The position numbers and the translations under genes are program-made. The notes under the pieces are model-generated. The model did no database searches. It had not been told where the DNA came from and worked only from the letters and a program-made list of their open reading frames with translations. This document shows positions 41,301-48,725 of a DNA stretch of 64,000 nt, in pieces. The stretch is from the NCBI GenBank assembly GCA_019095985.1, contig CM032663.1:13116000-13179999 (forward strand), given 5' to 3'. Positions within the stretch are counted from its first letter, which is position 1, and every line of letters starts with the position of its first letter. Source of the stretch: Streblospio benedicti. Lineage: Eukaryota > Annelida > Polychaeta > Spionida > Spionidae.

Positions 41301-44300
41301 ATGATAAAAATACAAATGATGAGCAAAGTCAGTCCACTTTGGGTGAAATAAATAGGTCACAAAGTCAGAACATGAGCTCAAAACAAGGACTCTCAGTTGC
41401 ATCAGGATCTAGAGGTAAAATTGATGATATTAACTATAGTAAGAATGATAATTTGTGCGGAAAAGATTCTTTGGTAGTAACAGTAGCTACAGCAGGCCAG
41501 AACATAGTTGAAAATCACGCCGCAAATGTTTTTGATCATAATTCTGATCATTCACTAGTTTCTTCTGTAAACATCACAAATCCCAACAGCAGGAAATCAA
41601 CCATGAAAGATAAAGAAGACTATGTAAATCTTGATGATGCCAATTGTGGTTTTCCAAATGCACCAACTGCAGCTCTAAAGACTGATCAATATAATCATGA
41701 TCTCATTCTTAAAAATCTCTACAACACACTAGGCAGTATATCAGCAGATGATATTAAACAAAGTGCAGCAAACCTAAATTTGTATACCTCAGACTTGGAC
41801 ACAAACAATCAGAAAGCTGAAATCACAGCAGAGTCCATCTCCAATACCCATAATCCGAAATTCAGACGCAAAATGAAAAGATCTCAAACAAAGCAGCCGG
41901 AAACAAATGAAAACCATAATGGGCACCAAGAATGTTCTATTGATGCACTCCAACCAACTACAAAAACCACTTCTGTGAGAGAACACGAGCCCACTATGTG
42001 TCAATGGATCCAAGATGAAATAATAGCAAACCAGAGTTCGTTCAAGAAACCAGAGGTGTCCTATGTGCAGCTGAATGCTGCTGCTTTGCTGTCCTCACCA
42101 ACAGGCCGCCTCGTCCTCAATGACATCTATTCCTGGATCGAAGATAACTTTCCCTATTTTAAGAATGCACATCCTCGCTGGAAGTATTCTGTGCGCTATT
42201 GGCTCTCTGATCGCGAATATTTTGAAAAGGTTGGAAAAGCTAAAAAAGGCCACTATTGGGCCATTGCAGATATTTACCTAGAAGCCTTTACACGGGGAGA
42301 GTTTACTGGCAAGTTTAAGACAGCAAGAAAGAGACGCAGACCAAATTCAGAGCATGATGCTAACGAGCAAAATAACTCTGCGGCATTGAAAAGACGCAAA
42401 GTGCTAGAAAATACACAAATTGTAAATCAAAACAACCAACGGTTAAACTCGCATCCAGGTTCAAATCACATTGATTCTCTCCAAACATCAAGCCCATCTA
42501 ATTATCAACTTGAACAGCAGCCATCCAAAAAAGTGCCTGACTTTACAGAGCAAAGCAATCCTAGAGAATCCAAGGCACAACCCACATTAGCTAAAATATG
42601 CAATAATAAAGATCTTATACCTTCAAAGAGCAACAAGGACCTTTACCAATTGGATCAAATCAGAAGGAATAATGAACAATTCCAGAATCAGGCCTATGTC
42701 AGCAATTCTGTAGGCAGCTTCCATCAAAAAGGTGAGTCATGTCTATAAATAGATGCACATATTTATGTGTAAAAATATATATATTTCAAATTTCTCTTGA
42801 GCAATAACTATGTGATAGGTATCGATACAAACTTACAAAACTTAGAAAGCTGCATGCATTACCGATTTTTTTTCTTTTTTTTTTGTAACTAAAGTGCAAA
42901 TATTTTTACAGCCATGTAATTATCCTACTCAAAATCCATGATTACTTTTTTTAATTCTCTTTTATTTTTGTAGAAACCGCAACAAGTAGAGGAAACTATG
43001 CATCCTCAGTGAATCCATCCTATTGTGATGATAGCGGTTATAGCACAAGTTTCAACAACAGTCCACAATGCAACCACGGATCACGCAATGGCAACCAAAT
43101 CAACAGCAGATCATCCAGCGACAAGCAGTACCACTATGGAACGATGAGCACCTCCCAAGCCTATCCTAGATCCTACACACAAACCCATGGCAGTCAATTC
43201 AATGGGTCATTTAATCAATTTGACATAAGTTCATTTAATCACTCCTCCAGATCTTTCAACAAATCTGACAGCAGGTCATTTGAGCAGTCTTCCAATGGAT
43301 CATTCAGTGGATCCTTTAACCAATCCTACAATAGATCATTCAATGCAACCTACAATTTATCTGTTGGGATTGATGGATCATTCAATGCAGCTTATAATGC
43401 AACCTACAATGTATCTGTTAATCAATCCCACAATGTGTCTCATATGCAACCCCTCAATGGATCATTTGATACCCAAACAAATGATGGATCGTTCCCGTCT
43501 CCCTCCCACCAGCCAGCACCAGCAGCATCCACCCGTCCTCAAGGGCTCTTGTCTCCACTGGATCAAACTCCGCCAACCTCAATGCAACATCTAGCCCAGA
43601 TGCAGCCAGGATTTGTATCTGGATCTTTAAATCCAGGATACCCAACTGGACAATCCACACCAAAAGACGCACCAACACATGTGCAAAGTAAGAGATATCA
43701 GAGAGGAAATCACTCTCTTTCTGGCCACTTGTATGCAGGATTGCAGTCTGCTCAATCTCAGATGTCCAGTACAAGCCCCCATGCTGCACAATCTGGTGCA
43801 TTCAGTCATGGCTCTTCTCAATAGGGAATTCTGGATCCTTGAACCACATAGGGAACTACTACTCCGTGTCTCAAGAAAACAATGATCATGTACAGATGCA
43901 ATGTTTAATTTCGTATGTTTAAGATTGAGAAAACTAATTCATTCACTGATATTTGTGTTTGTAAATGTACATGAATTTAAGAATCAACAGTACATATAGG
44001 ATCTATAGAATCAATAGTATGGGTAAAATTTGTGATAAGAAGTTGATTTTGAATGATTTACAGTAGTTCTTTGTGTATCATTGATCAGGTTGATATTGTT
44101 ATTTTGAAGACTGAGAAAGTGTTTTAGGTACATTTTCTTTCTTATCTATCTCCCATGAAATTGAAGTAATTGATGCTTATTGTGTTATTCAGAATTAATG
44201 TAATAATGATTTGGTTTATTGACTGACAGATTTCATCTGGATAATTTTCCAGTATGTTACACTGTTAATTAGAGAATCATTTTCTAGATTATTGAAAAAC

Positions 44301-46065
44301 AAAAGGCTTTGTGATTTGTATCAATGAGTGCATATTGTTTAAAAGTGTCCAGCATTTTGCCACTGTGTGTAATGTGAGTTGAAATTGACTACTGTAGTTA
44401 ATAATAACTGTTATTCTTTTGTAGTTATTCATTTTAATAAACGTGGACAAAAAATGTGTAATTTTCTTGTTAAAGTTTTAGAATATATATTAATGACCTG
44501 ACCCCTCAAACCTAACTTAGAAAGGTGTGTAAAAACAACTTCCAAAAAAGAATACTTGCAAACCCAAAGTTAGCTCATTTTTACTGTGGCAGTAATATTC
44601 CAAAACAGAAAAATAACAATTTTTAATGACTGGGAATGTAAAGCGTTTTACAGAAAATTGATTTAATTAGGGATGATGTACATTTTGTCACGCCCCGCAA
44701 AAGTGGAACAATCTTCCACTTAGGGGAGGGGGTTTGAGTCACCGTTCTGTCAAGTTTCGGTATTTCTACTTTTTTTTGTTGGTCTAGGATTTTATCGCGC
44801 TCGCTAAAACTTCATATCAGAATTCCACCATTTACTATTTAAATGTGGCATTAATACACAGACACATTCCATTTGCATCGGAATAGTAGAGCCCCCACCC
44901 CCATACCAAAGAGCATGATTTGTTACAACTAATTGGTGGCCATATGATGAGATAAATGTAAATGCTTAAGTATTTTAGTCCACACTATCCATTTGCTGAG
45001 TCGATTTTTATAGGTAATTGGGCCTGTCACACTACTAAAAGTATATCTTTCTCAACTTCCCAGGGAGAATAAATTACGTTTCAACAGTACCGCAAACATG
45101 CTAATCACTTGCACTATTATTCTCTCAACTAACCAAACTAGTTCTAAGTCTTTTTCATATTGCATAAATATGGATAAAGAAGTCACCATGCATTACAAAA
45201 ATGATTACATATAGACGATAAAATAAGGTTTAAAATATGCATAGTACCCATACTATTTAAAGTTTATTTACTACCAAAACCACGTTGCCCTTTATATTTT
45301 TTTGGACACAACCTTAAAATTACGCTGAAAAAATATCTCGGCCCCCTGGAAAAATGGTACTTTTTAGATCAAAACATCCCTTGAAAACCGGGGAAAATTA
45401 ATTAGTTTTGGGTGTACTAACCCTGTTCACAACCTGTTATAAACACTGAAGTGGAAAAAACAGAATGACCATTCATCAATCTCAGTTGGTTTCTGACTTC
45501 TATGATGCATGTGACCATGATTTTGAATATTGCACTGAATGAATCCATTTCATGTAACCAGTCTGTTGTTTTTCGTATTTTAGTTATTGGTATACCTTTT
45601 CAATGACTGCCATGCTCAATGCTGCACTATTTTGAACATGAACACTTGTAAGCAGTCTCCCAGTTAAAGCCTCAATGCATATAGTTACTCTTCAGCAGGA
45701 CTAGTAACTTTTAAAAGGTATAATTTGTTTCCTCTAAAGGTACTCATCCTGACAAGTTCCCAATGTCTTTTGGCTCAGCAGCTACTCGTACACAGGACGA
45801 GTGAATTGAATTCAGCACGAGTCCTCCCAATTTCTACTAGTCTGAACAAGCGGACTAGTGACTAAATTGGAGACTATAGGTTTCAGTAATGTAACCCGTC
45901 TGCTGCTGTCTTTGTAGGTACCTGGTGTTCTTTGACGACGGCTATGCCCAGTACTGCACCCCGCGGGAGATCCACAAGGTGTGTGAGCAGTCGGCGGACG
46001 TCTGGGATGACATCCACCCAGACAGCCAGGAGTTCATCAAGGGGTACCTGCTCCAGTACCCAGAG
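17218..46065 (+). CDS. SETDB1: SETDB1-like histone H3K9 methyltransferase, 5' part
   Basis: Eleven coding exons join in frame to give the N-terminal part of SETDB1 (eggless/ESET), the nuclear enzyme that trimethylates histone H3 lysine 9 to silence transposons and genes. Order: an acidic and coiled N-terminus, a SUMO-interaction-like stretch (ISISSDSDDDVQFIS), a Gln-rich linker, then Tudor sequence (GTLCHIIGK, KYRIKFDGKG, YYAGIIAEPP, YLVFFDDGYAQYC) that closely follows the family. Start: ATG at 17246, the first in-frame ATG after an acceptor at 17217. The second Tudor block, MBD, pre-SET and split SET domains are absent up to 64000, although exon 11 ends in a good donor, so the last intron is at least 17.9 kb or the locus is broken. 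Introns host many mobile elements and a whole forkhead gene. Confidence 0.85.
17639..17745. repeat. intronic foldback hairpin
   Basis: The arms share ATTAGAACAGC / GCTGTTCTAAT at the ends and a TTTGCATA / TATGCAAA core. Probably a small foldback MITE in the first SETDB1 intron. Confidence 0.5.
17785..17915. repeat. intronic duplicate, copy 1
   Basis: Similar in order and wording to 18296-18435: GTAGAGAGT, CACCACA, CAGTTGTCT, TTGCGAAG, then TTGAGGACTA and GGGCTGAA-like ends. The two copies flank the exon at 18040, so a segment of about 510 bp has been duplicated around it. Confidence 0.5.
18040..18181 (+). CDS. SETDB1: SETDB1 exon 2, coiled-coil
   Basis: Encodes EELRALMTCEDGVKADVEAI, then WAECKAEREKRDAEL: heptad-like charged helix. 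Phase 0 in, phase 1 out before gtgagt. Confidence 0.78.
18296..18435. repeat. intronic duplicate, copy 2
   Basis: Diverged copy of 17785-17915, lying between exons 2 and 3 of SETDB1. Confidence 0.5.
18465..18567 (+). CDS. SETDB1: SETDB1 exon 3, coiled-coil
   Basis: Encodes REEMEKQMAEYVAKLQQIEA, then GVTWSDL. Ends phase 2 before gtaagc. Continues the N-terminal helix seen in this family. Confidence 0.78.
18684..19162. mobile_element. MITE of about 480 bp, hAT-like ends
   Basis: Ends CAGGACTCGAAATT and AATTTCGAACACTG are inverted copies, flanked on both sides by CAATG. Inner text has several GCTACC repeats. Superfamily is uncertain because the direct repeat is only 5 bp. Confidence 0.5.
19589..20659. 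mobile_element. 1.07-kb hAT-like non-autonomous element with 8-bp target duplication
   Basis: Ends AGAGTTGCCAA and TTGGCAACTCT, with GACATAGC duplicated exactly on each side (19581-19588 and 20660-20667). Subterminal zones are rich in TTCCGAAAT and CAGAAATTT repeats, typical of transposase-binding regions. No transposase ORF is visible. Confidence 0.75.
20894..21074 (+). CDS. SETDB1: SETDB1 exon 4, acidic region with SUMO-interaction-like motif
   Basis: Encodes SDESDSDEKEEGEAAAAA, a Pro/Gln stretch, then REEISISSDSDDDVQFIS and FDPAK. The hydrophobic core followed by Ser/Asp resembles the SUMO-binding motifs known in SETDB1. Joined to exon 3 as AG+C (Ser). Ends phase 0 before gtgaga. Confidence 0.8.
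21492..22525. mobile_element. 1.03-kb hAT-like non-autonomous element with 8-bp target duplication
   Basis: Ends CAGGGTTGGCAAT and ATTGCCAACCCTG, with GATGCTAG exactly duplicated outside (21484-21491 and 22526-22533). Subterminal CTTCCGG and TTCTTCCG repeats occur at both ends. Contains poly-T and poly-A tracts and no transposase ORF. Confidence 0.82.
22534..23435. other. SETDB1 intron, nothing recognised
   Basis: AT-rich. A GTCAACATTTAT phrase is repeated near 23240-23285. No further exon or element ends. Confidence 0.5.
23436..23572 (+). CDS. SETDB1: SETDB1 exon 5, Ala/Gln-rich
   Basis: Encodes AQQAKDAAAAKQQRML, a Q-rich run, and GGVPQHHPNLR. Phase 2 out (CTA CG before gtaggt). Low-complexity linker. 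Confidence 0.75.
23560..23655 (+). repeat. tandem repeat of the exon 5 splice donor
   Basis: The phrase AATCTACGGTAGGTGT at the exon 5 donor is repeated about 40 bases on (near 23604) and a third, weaker time (near 23635, AATCTGTGTTGGTAGGT). The first two copies contain the complete ACG|GTAGGT donor. Confidence 0.65.
23805..23919 (+). CDS. SETDB1: SETDB1 exon 6
   Basis: Encodes AAMVIPPGSQMRVAYPYA, then GTRPRQLTQEQKP. Phase 2 in (CG+A gives Arg), phase 0 out before gtgagt. Confidence 0.72.
23920..25570. other. SETDB1 intron, nothing firm
   Basis: AT-rich. The piece at 25400-25560 shares phrases (GCAATGAAACTTGGT, CTTATACTAATAGCTTGTC) with sequence after the transposon copies at 29.5 and 32.4 kb, so it is probably part of the same dispersed repeat. 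Confidence 0.45.
25571..25735. other. GC-rich island in AT-rich intron
   Basis: A block with many G and C runs (CCCGGTGGGG, GCCCGGAG, GCCCGGGGAGCG, CGCGGGG) inside very AT-rich surroundings. Partly self-complementary (CTCCCGG / CCGGAG). No ORF or known RNA recognised; possibly the head of an unclassified SINE. Confidence 0.4.
25915..26302. repeat. tandem duplication, two copies of about 200 bp
   Basis: A segment that begins at GCATTTATCTATCTCTGG and runs through GGCAAATTCTTATTGG occurs twice in a row (about 25922-26112 and 26121-26302). The copies are near identical apart from a small deletion in the second. Confidence 0.7.
26526..26873 (+). mobile_element. N-terminal part of an unassigned transposon-like ORF
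   Basis: An ORF of about 80 residues (MSSGNADETNTDGPGPSKRT, then SWKNLCEAAEINKHQPLLNI) runs on into a YHRKCRQHF motif, a Cys/His pattern common at the start of multi-copy ORFs in marine invertebrate genomes. It is cut by the MITE that begins at 26874 and should join the ORF body downstream. It is broken and not expressed as a host gene as far as can be seen. Confidence 0.5.
26874..27750. mobile_element. 877-bp MITE inserted in the transposon ORF, TA target duplication
   Basis: Left end CCGTCCAGAACCACGTATAG and right end CTATACCTGGTTCTGGACGG are inverted copies, flanked by TA (26872-26873 and 27751-27752), as for Tc1/mariner and pogo-type elements. It has no transposase. It splits the older unassigned element, so it arrived later. 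Its right part is included in the 2.9-kb tandem duplication. Confidence 0.75.
27365..30254. repeat. 2.9-kb tandem duplication, copy 1 (poorly preserved)
   Basis: Copy 1 holds the right part of the MITE, the transposon ORF body and about 0.7 kb of flank ending in TTTATTAACACAA. Copy 2 follows at once in the same orientation. The outer parts match closely, but the ORF body of copy 1 is full of small length differences relative to copy 2 and has no long open frame. Confidence 0.8.
30255..33191. repeat. 2.9-kb tandem duplication, copy 2 (better preserved)
   Basis: Starts inside the MITE text (TAGTCATTAGATTCATG) and ends in the same TTTATTAACACAA phrase that ends copy 1, which defines a head-to-tail duplication. 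Contains about 37 bases near 30643-30680 that copy 1 lacks. The ORF is largely open here. Confidence 0.8.
30640..32445 (+). mobile_element. body of an unassigned multi-copy transposon ORF
   Basis: The open stretches encode KLTKCAELRADETLRSAALQ and GHYHRSCYRNYT (a Cys/His motif), then LGWDNIDRIEETLSGSGTSH followed by RVNG, and SDQVIYAKITEIVW through MGSFHIICTMMSILGKRFGD. From memory, this block order recurs in multi-copy ORFs of corals, molluscs and amphioxus, and the last block (VVVSDQ, GSFHI) has the look of an RNase-H-fold transposase-like domain. I cannot name the superfamily with confidence. The copy is near-complete with a few breaks, so it is probably inactive. Confidence 0.55.
33192..33952. 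other. SETDB1 intron, nothing recognised
   Basis: AT-rich, with short ORFs lacking family similarity. Confidence 0.5.
33953..34050 (+). CDS. SETDB1: SETDB1 exon 7, linker before Tudor
   Basis: Encodes PAPQGQIMKRPLTSVIPIQS, then QQAPPPTV. Phase 2 out before gtaagt. Its neighbour exon 6 is 10 kb upstream because of the transposon block. Confidence 0.75.
34336..34753. mobile_element. 418-bp hAT-like MITE with perfect 8-bp target duplication
   Basis: Left end TAGTGCTGTACGCGAGTCGG and right end CCCGAGTCCTAGCACTA are inverted copies. ATAAATAT is duplicated exactly outside (34328-34335 and 34754-34761). The interior holds repeated ATTCGA and ATTCGG phrases. Confidence 0.78.
34978..35080 (+). CDS. 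SETDB1: SETDB1 exon 8, start of Tudor region
   Basis: Encodes DLVEGIKLYAKKHTDIGYKG, then TLCHIIGKERPKHE. This is the first beta strands of the SETDB1 Tudor block (human: KTWHKGTLIAI). Phase 0 out before gtatgt. Confidence 0.85.
35296..35350 (+). pseudogene. decayed partial copy of SETDB1 exon 9
   Basis: After ttttgcag, the text TCGAAGTACCATGTCAAGTT matches the opening of exon 9 (CGCAAGTACCGTATCAAGTT), then a stop follows within a dozen codons. It lies about 125 bases before the true exon. Confidence 0.65.
35428..35539 (+). CDS. SETDB1: SETDB1 exon 9, Tudor
   Basis: Encodes RKYRIKFDGKGVKLLTGKML, then AFTDTPYEVMPVGSRVI. The human counterpart reads [21 protein letters not shown]. Phase 1 out before gtgagt. 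Confidence 0.88.
35540..36774. other. SETDB1 intron, nothing recognised
   Basis: AT-rich, with no exon-like or element-end sequence. Confidence 0.5.
36775..36913. repeat. short dispersed repeat R1, copy before exon 10
   Basis: Ends GGTACTAGTCC and GGACTAGTGAC are roughly inverted. Inside are CTACTCGTATGCAGGACGAG and related GACGAG words. A diverged second copy lies at 45699-45865, just before exon 11. Probably a small MITE. Confidence 0.55.
37043..37124 (+). CDS. SETDB1: SETDB1 exon 10, Tudor
   Basis: Encodes VFREEASAENYYAGIIAEPP, then SLRNNH. Human: KDGNQVWLYAGIVAETPN. Phase 1 in, phase 2 out before gtgaga. Confidence 0.88.
37710..37912. repeat. dispersed repeat R2, left copy
   Basis: Shares with 45275-45420 the phrases CCCTTTATATT, TTTTTAGATCAAAA, TTGAAAACC and GGAAAATTAA, then GTGTACT, in the same order and direction. 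The copies bracket the forkhead gene and the element at 37923. Confidence 0.6.
37923..38952. mobile_element. 1.03-kb element with long terminal inverted repeats
   Basis: Arms of at least 110 bp pair with only a few mismatches (for example GTGAACCACATGCCACTAAC on the left with its complement at 38865-38885). Weaker pairing continues inward to about 38130 and 38790. No ORF or clear target duplication is seen. It ends about 200 bases before the forkhead start codon. Confidence 0.75.
39159..42731 (+). CDS. forkhead gene exon 1 (with frame switch)
   Basis: ATG at 39159 follows a possible acceptor (ccaaatag). The first frame runs to a stop at 40164-40166 and the second is open from 40127 to the donor at 42732. 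Both frames have the same D/N/S-rich composition and share repeat wording (ITKSNDEQDRENYD in frame one, LTKSDIAISDEDQNHESYD in frame two), so they are one ancient coding unit. Frame one has a near-identical internal repeat (LSRSTAPDKSASEENMSKLA twice). Frame two has another (QNMNSRLGSS / GSRGKSDDINHGKND, and a diverged second copy). Exon ends phase 1 at AAA G. Confidence 0.75.
39159..43824 (+). CDS. divergent forkhead-domain protein, two exons
   Basis: Predicted DNA-binding protein of nearly 1500 residues. A very long N-terminal part rich in Asp, Asn and Ser has internal repeats. The forkhead domain (42047-42303) reads KPEVSYVQLNAAAL, then LNDIYSWIEDNFPYFKNAHP, RWKYSVRYWLSDREYF and GHYWAI. 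Two basic clusters follow (ARKRRRP, LKRRKV), likely a nuclear signal. Exon 2 adds an S/N/F/Q-rich tail. The recognition helix reads RWKYSVRYWLS where typical forkheads have RWQNSIRHNLS, so the Asn and His that contact bases are replaced by Tyr, Tyr and Trp. The first 1000 bases are in another frame, with a switch at about 40127-40164. The gene lies in the intron between SETDB1 exons 10 and 11, same strand. I cannot assign a Fox subfamily. Confidence 0.78.
42974..43824 (+). CDS. forkhead gene exon 2, S/N-rich tail
   Basis: Joined as G+AA (Glu) after ttttgtag. A tail of about 280 residues with many SFN, GSF and ATYN units between 43195 and 43470, then a Pro/Gln/Ser-rich end. This prion-like composition is typical of disordered activation or condensate-forming regions. 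Stop TAG at 43822-43824. Confidence 0.78.
43825..44441 (+). terminator. 3' UTR and poly(A) signal of the forkhead gene
   Basis: AT-rich 3' UTR with AATAAA at 44436-44441. Confidence 0.65.
44442..45274. other. SETDB1 intron beyond the forkhead gene
   Basis: Nothing coding. A small hairpin AAGTGGA/TCCACTT occurs near 44700-44725 beside a G-rich run. Confidence 0.45.
45275..45420. repeat. dispersed repeat R2, right copy
   Basis: Direct, diverged copy of 37710-37912. The left and right copies enclose the inverted-repeat element and the forkhead gene. Confidence 0.6.
45699..45865. repeat. short dispersed repeat R1, copy before exon 11
   Basis: Diverged copy of 36775-36913 with the same word order (CTGACAAGTT, GCAGCTACTCGTA, CAGGACGAGT, GCGGACTAGTGACTAAAT). 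It lies about 50 bases before SETDB1 exon 11. Confidence 0.55.
45918..46065 (+). CDS. SETDB1: SETDB1 exon 11, Tudor; last SETDB1 exon seen
   Basis: Joined as AG+G (Arg). Encodes YLVFFDDGYAQYCTPREIHK, then DVWDDIHPDSQEFIKGYLLQ and YPE. Human: FLIFFDDGYASYVTQSELY. Ends phase 0 before gtgagg. The next expected text (Tudor 2, NRPMVLLKSGQ-like) is not found downstream. Confidence 0.88.
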
Positions 46066-47779
46066 GTGAGGTCATATCATAAGGTCATCAAGGGATATCT
46101 AGTACTTAAAGGTCAGGGTCTTATCACCATATGGAATGAGCCTGTATGTACAGCCAAAAATATAAACTGACCTTTATGAGGACCCAAAATAGTGAAGTAC
46201 AATGTACCTGAAGTACAAAAATGTATGGGTCTTGGCATGTTCTCCTGTTATATGCATTTGGTTATGATTCAAGCTCAATTTTGAATAAAGCTGTGTTCAT
46301 TATTTGTGGAAGTTATCATGAAATATATGATCCCAAGATGCAACGTCAAGTCAAACAGCCTGTCCCCCTTAGAGGAGGATAGTTCATTTTTATGTTGCAA
46401 GATGATTCGCATATATCGCACTTGTCGACATTGAAATGCATAGTTTGAGTTTAAAGAATAAAATAAATATGTTTCTGATATGATTTCGAGGGTGGAGTGT
46501 GAGTGCTAAATTTCGAGGGGGTAGACCTCTATCTAGTTTGAATTAATGAGCATTGAATATATCTAATAATTTCTTCACTTAATTATTGAATAAGTGGTCA
46601 CTTATTGTAATTTATTCACCTTCTAAGGGTTTTGCGGTATGTAAAGATTCTCTAACCCTTTCTTATACCTAAATGATCCTCTATGTTTTGTATAATGCAT
46701 GAAATGATAAAGCTGTTTGCAGAACAAATCAATTCAGTTGGTTTTCTCCAATAATCTCACAACCCATTTTATTGTGCATGAATTATAGAAAATTAGAAAC
46801 CAATGATACATGATGTCTATCATACTTCAGATCACAAGGTGTTTGAATTGACATAGTACGTGTACATTGTTTGTGTTAGGACAGGCTAACAGAAGGTTTG
46901 AATACCCCATTATGACAAATCGTAATTTACTATTGTATTAGCAAGTTCTAAATGACAAATGTTTTAATGGTTCTTATAAATAATATACCAATATGTATGT
47001 CAACAAGACAACAGATGTTTTGGCCAGCTAAAAGCATAACTTTTAAACATCTTGAATCGTAATAAATTACTTACTTCGACACAAAGATGCTATTTGAAAT
47101 ATGAACGATGATAATGATAGGTTCGCATGACATTTCTTTACTCAAAAAACTAAAATTATTCACTAAAAGCACATTTTCAAGTGTTTTTATACAAAACCAT
47201 ATAATTTTTCTAAATTATTTTCTTTAATTCTGCACTAAAACAACATTACAGGTACCAATGATGATTTTTAGATTTACTTAAAAGTAGATAAGAATTTGCC
47301 TAGATATGGAGCAAATTCATTTAATTGTTTGATCCATTTGCAATACATACTATGAATATGAATTCCATAAAAATTCTGGTACAAATAAATGTTTCAATAA
47401 GCAATAACTTATTGTGTTGCGAGATGAAAAATCCCCTCACTTTAGAGCAAGAAATTTATGATGATGCTTCTGAAATTCAGAGCACATTCAGAGCACGCCA
47501 TTCCATTTTGATAAACATAAACCCTTGTACACACAAAACACAAAAGCACTTCTAGGCATACCACATTTGGCATAATGTTCACCCTCCATATGCACTTTGC
47601 CAAGTCATACACTATTTAGCGTGAAGTTAATCTTTCCATGTATCATTTTCTAGACTGGATTCTGTCTAACACATTGCAAATTCAGAGTAACTACAAGCAG
47701 CAGCCCCAACATTAGGGTTTTGCTCTCTGTACCACTGGACAAACTCATCCAGCATCACAGGCCATGCTCCATCTTCATC
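46066..47779. other. SETDB1 intron or intergenic, nothing recognised
   Basis: AT-rich, with no exon, RNA gene or element ends. Confidence 0.5.
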
Positions 47780-48590
47780 ATAATTTGAAAGATCTGGTTT
47801 ATATGTATGTCTCAAAATTGCAGCTAGTATCAACTACAATAATGTTTTGATTTCTATAACGATCTATAACTATAGTCTTCTTTTTGTCAATTCCAAATTT
47901 CAAATATTCTTTTTTGATAAACATGTAATGCTTGAAAATTATTCAACCTTAGAAATTTTTTGGTCTGAATTCAAAAGCTGAGATATGAAAAAGTGTAATA
48001 CATCATATGATTTGTTAGGGCTCATTCTTAGCATAGTTTGGTCACACTTGTAAAAGGCTGCAAGTTTTGAATTAGTGAAGAAAAAAATCCATGATATATA
48101 CAGCATTTTTTTAAATTATGACATTAATGTTTCTTTGAGTTAAAAAATCTAAATTAATCAAATGACGTAATCATATTCATATATTCAATAATTTTATAAT
48201 TAATATTTCTAGATAGAAATTATAGTGTTAAATTTCTAAATGATAAATCCATTGTTTTACTTTTCATGTAGAATTACATTACATTTTTTTAAATTAGTTT
48301 ATAAATCTATTAAGATTTAATAATTGACTATATAACTTAATTAAATAGGGTTGGGGCTTATCCAATTTTCATCAGTGTTTTAATAAAAAAAAAATAAATA
48401 AATAAAAAAAAAAAAAAAATTATCCAATTAAGGAAGCAGTCAAGAAATGACTTCAGGAATTTGAGCTGTCAGTTTATGACTTCATTTAACTGCAAATAGT
48501 TACAGGTGACATGTAGCTCAATTTTTGTGAGTGATTTGCTGACAGATGAGATAATTTGATTTTTTTCCAATGATGAGAACTTTGCTTCTG

Positions 48591-48598
48591 TATAAAAG
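48591..48598 (+). promoter_or_regulatory. TATA box, distal promoter of the homeobox gene
   Basis: TATAAAAG, 122 bases before the distal ATG. The bases around it (TTCTG TATAAAAGTAGCTTC) match those around the proximal copy at 49791. Confidence 0.65.
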
Positions 48599-48712
48599 TA
48601 GCTTCAGTTAGATTTACAAATCAGTCTCTTCATATTTCTGAAGCTGAACACACCAAAGTCTGAACTTCTAGGATATTTCAAATTACACAGGATATCTTAT
48701 CTATTTGGAATC

Positions 48713-48725
48713 ATGGATAATAATT
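48713..48725 (+). CDS. homeobox gene, distal alternative exon 1
   Basis: ATGGATAATAATT followed by gtaagt. Thirteen bases give Met-Asp-Asn-Asn plus one base (phase 1), which fits the acceptor at 50784. Identical in sequence to the proximal copy, so both promoters would make the same protein. Confidence 0.6.

Noticed and set aside
43280-43594. Met/Pro/His-rich ORF in the forkhead tail
   Set aside because: Shadow frame of the repetitive SFN tail; the repeat makes all three frames look open.
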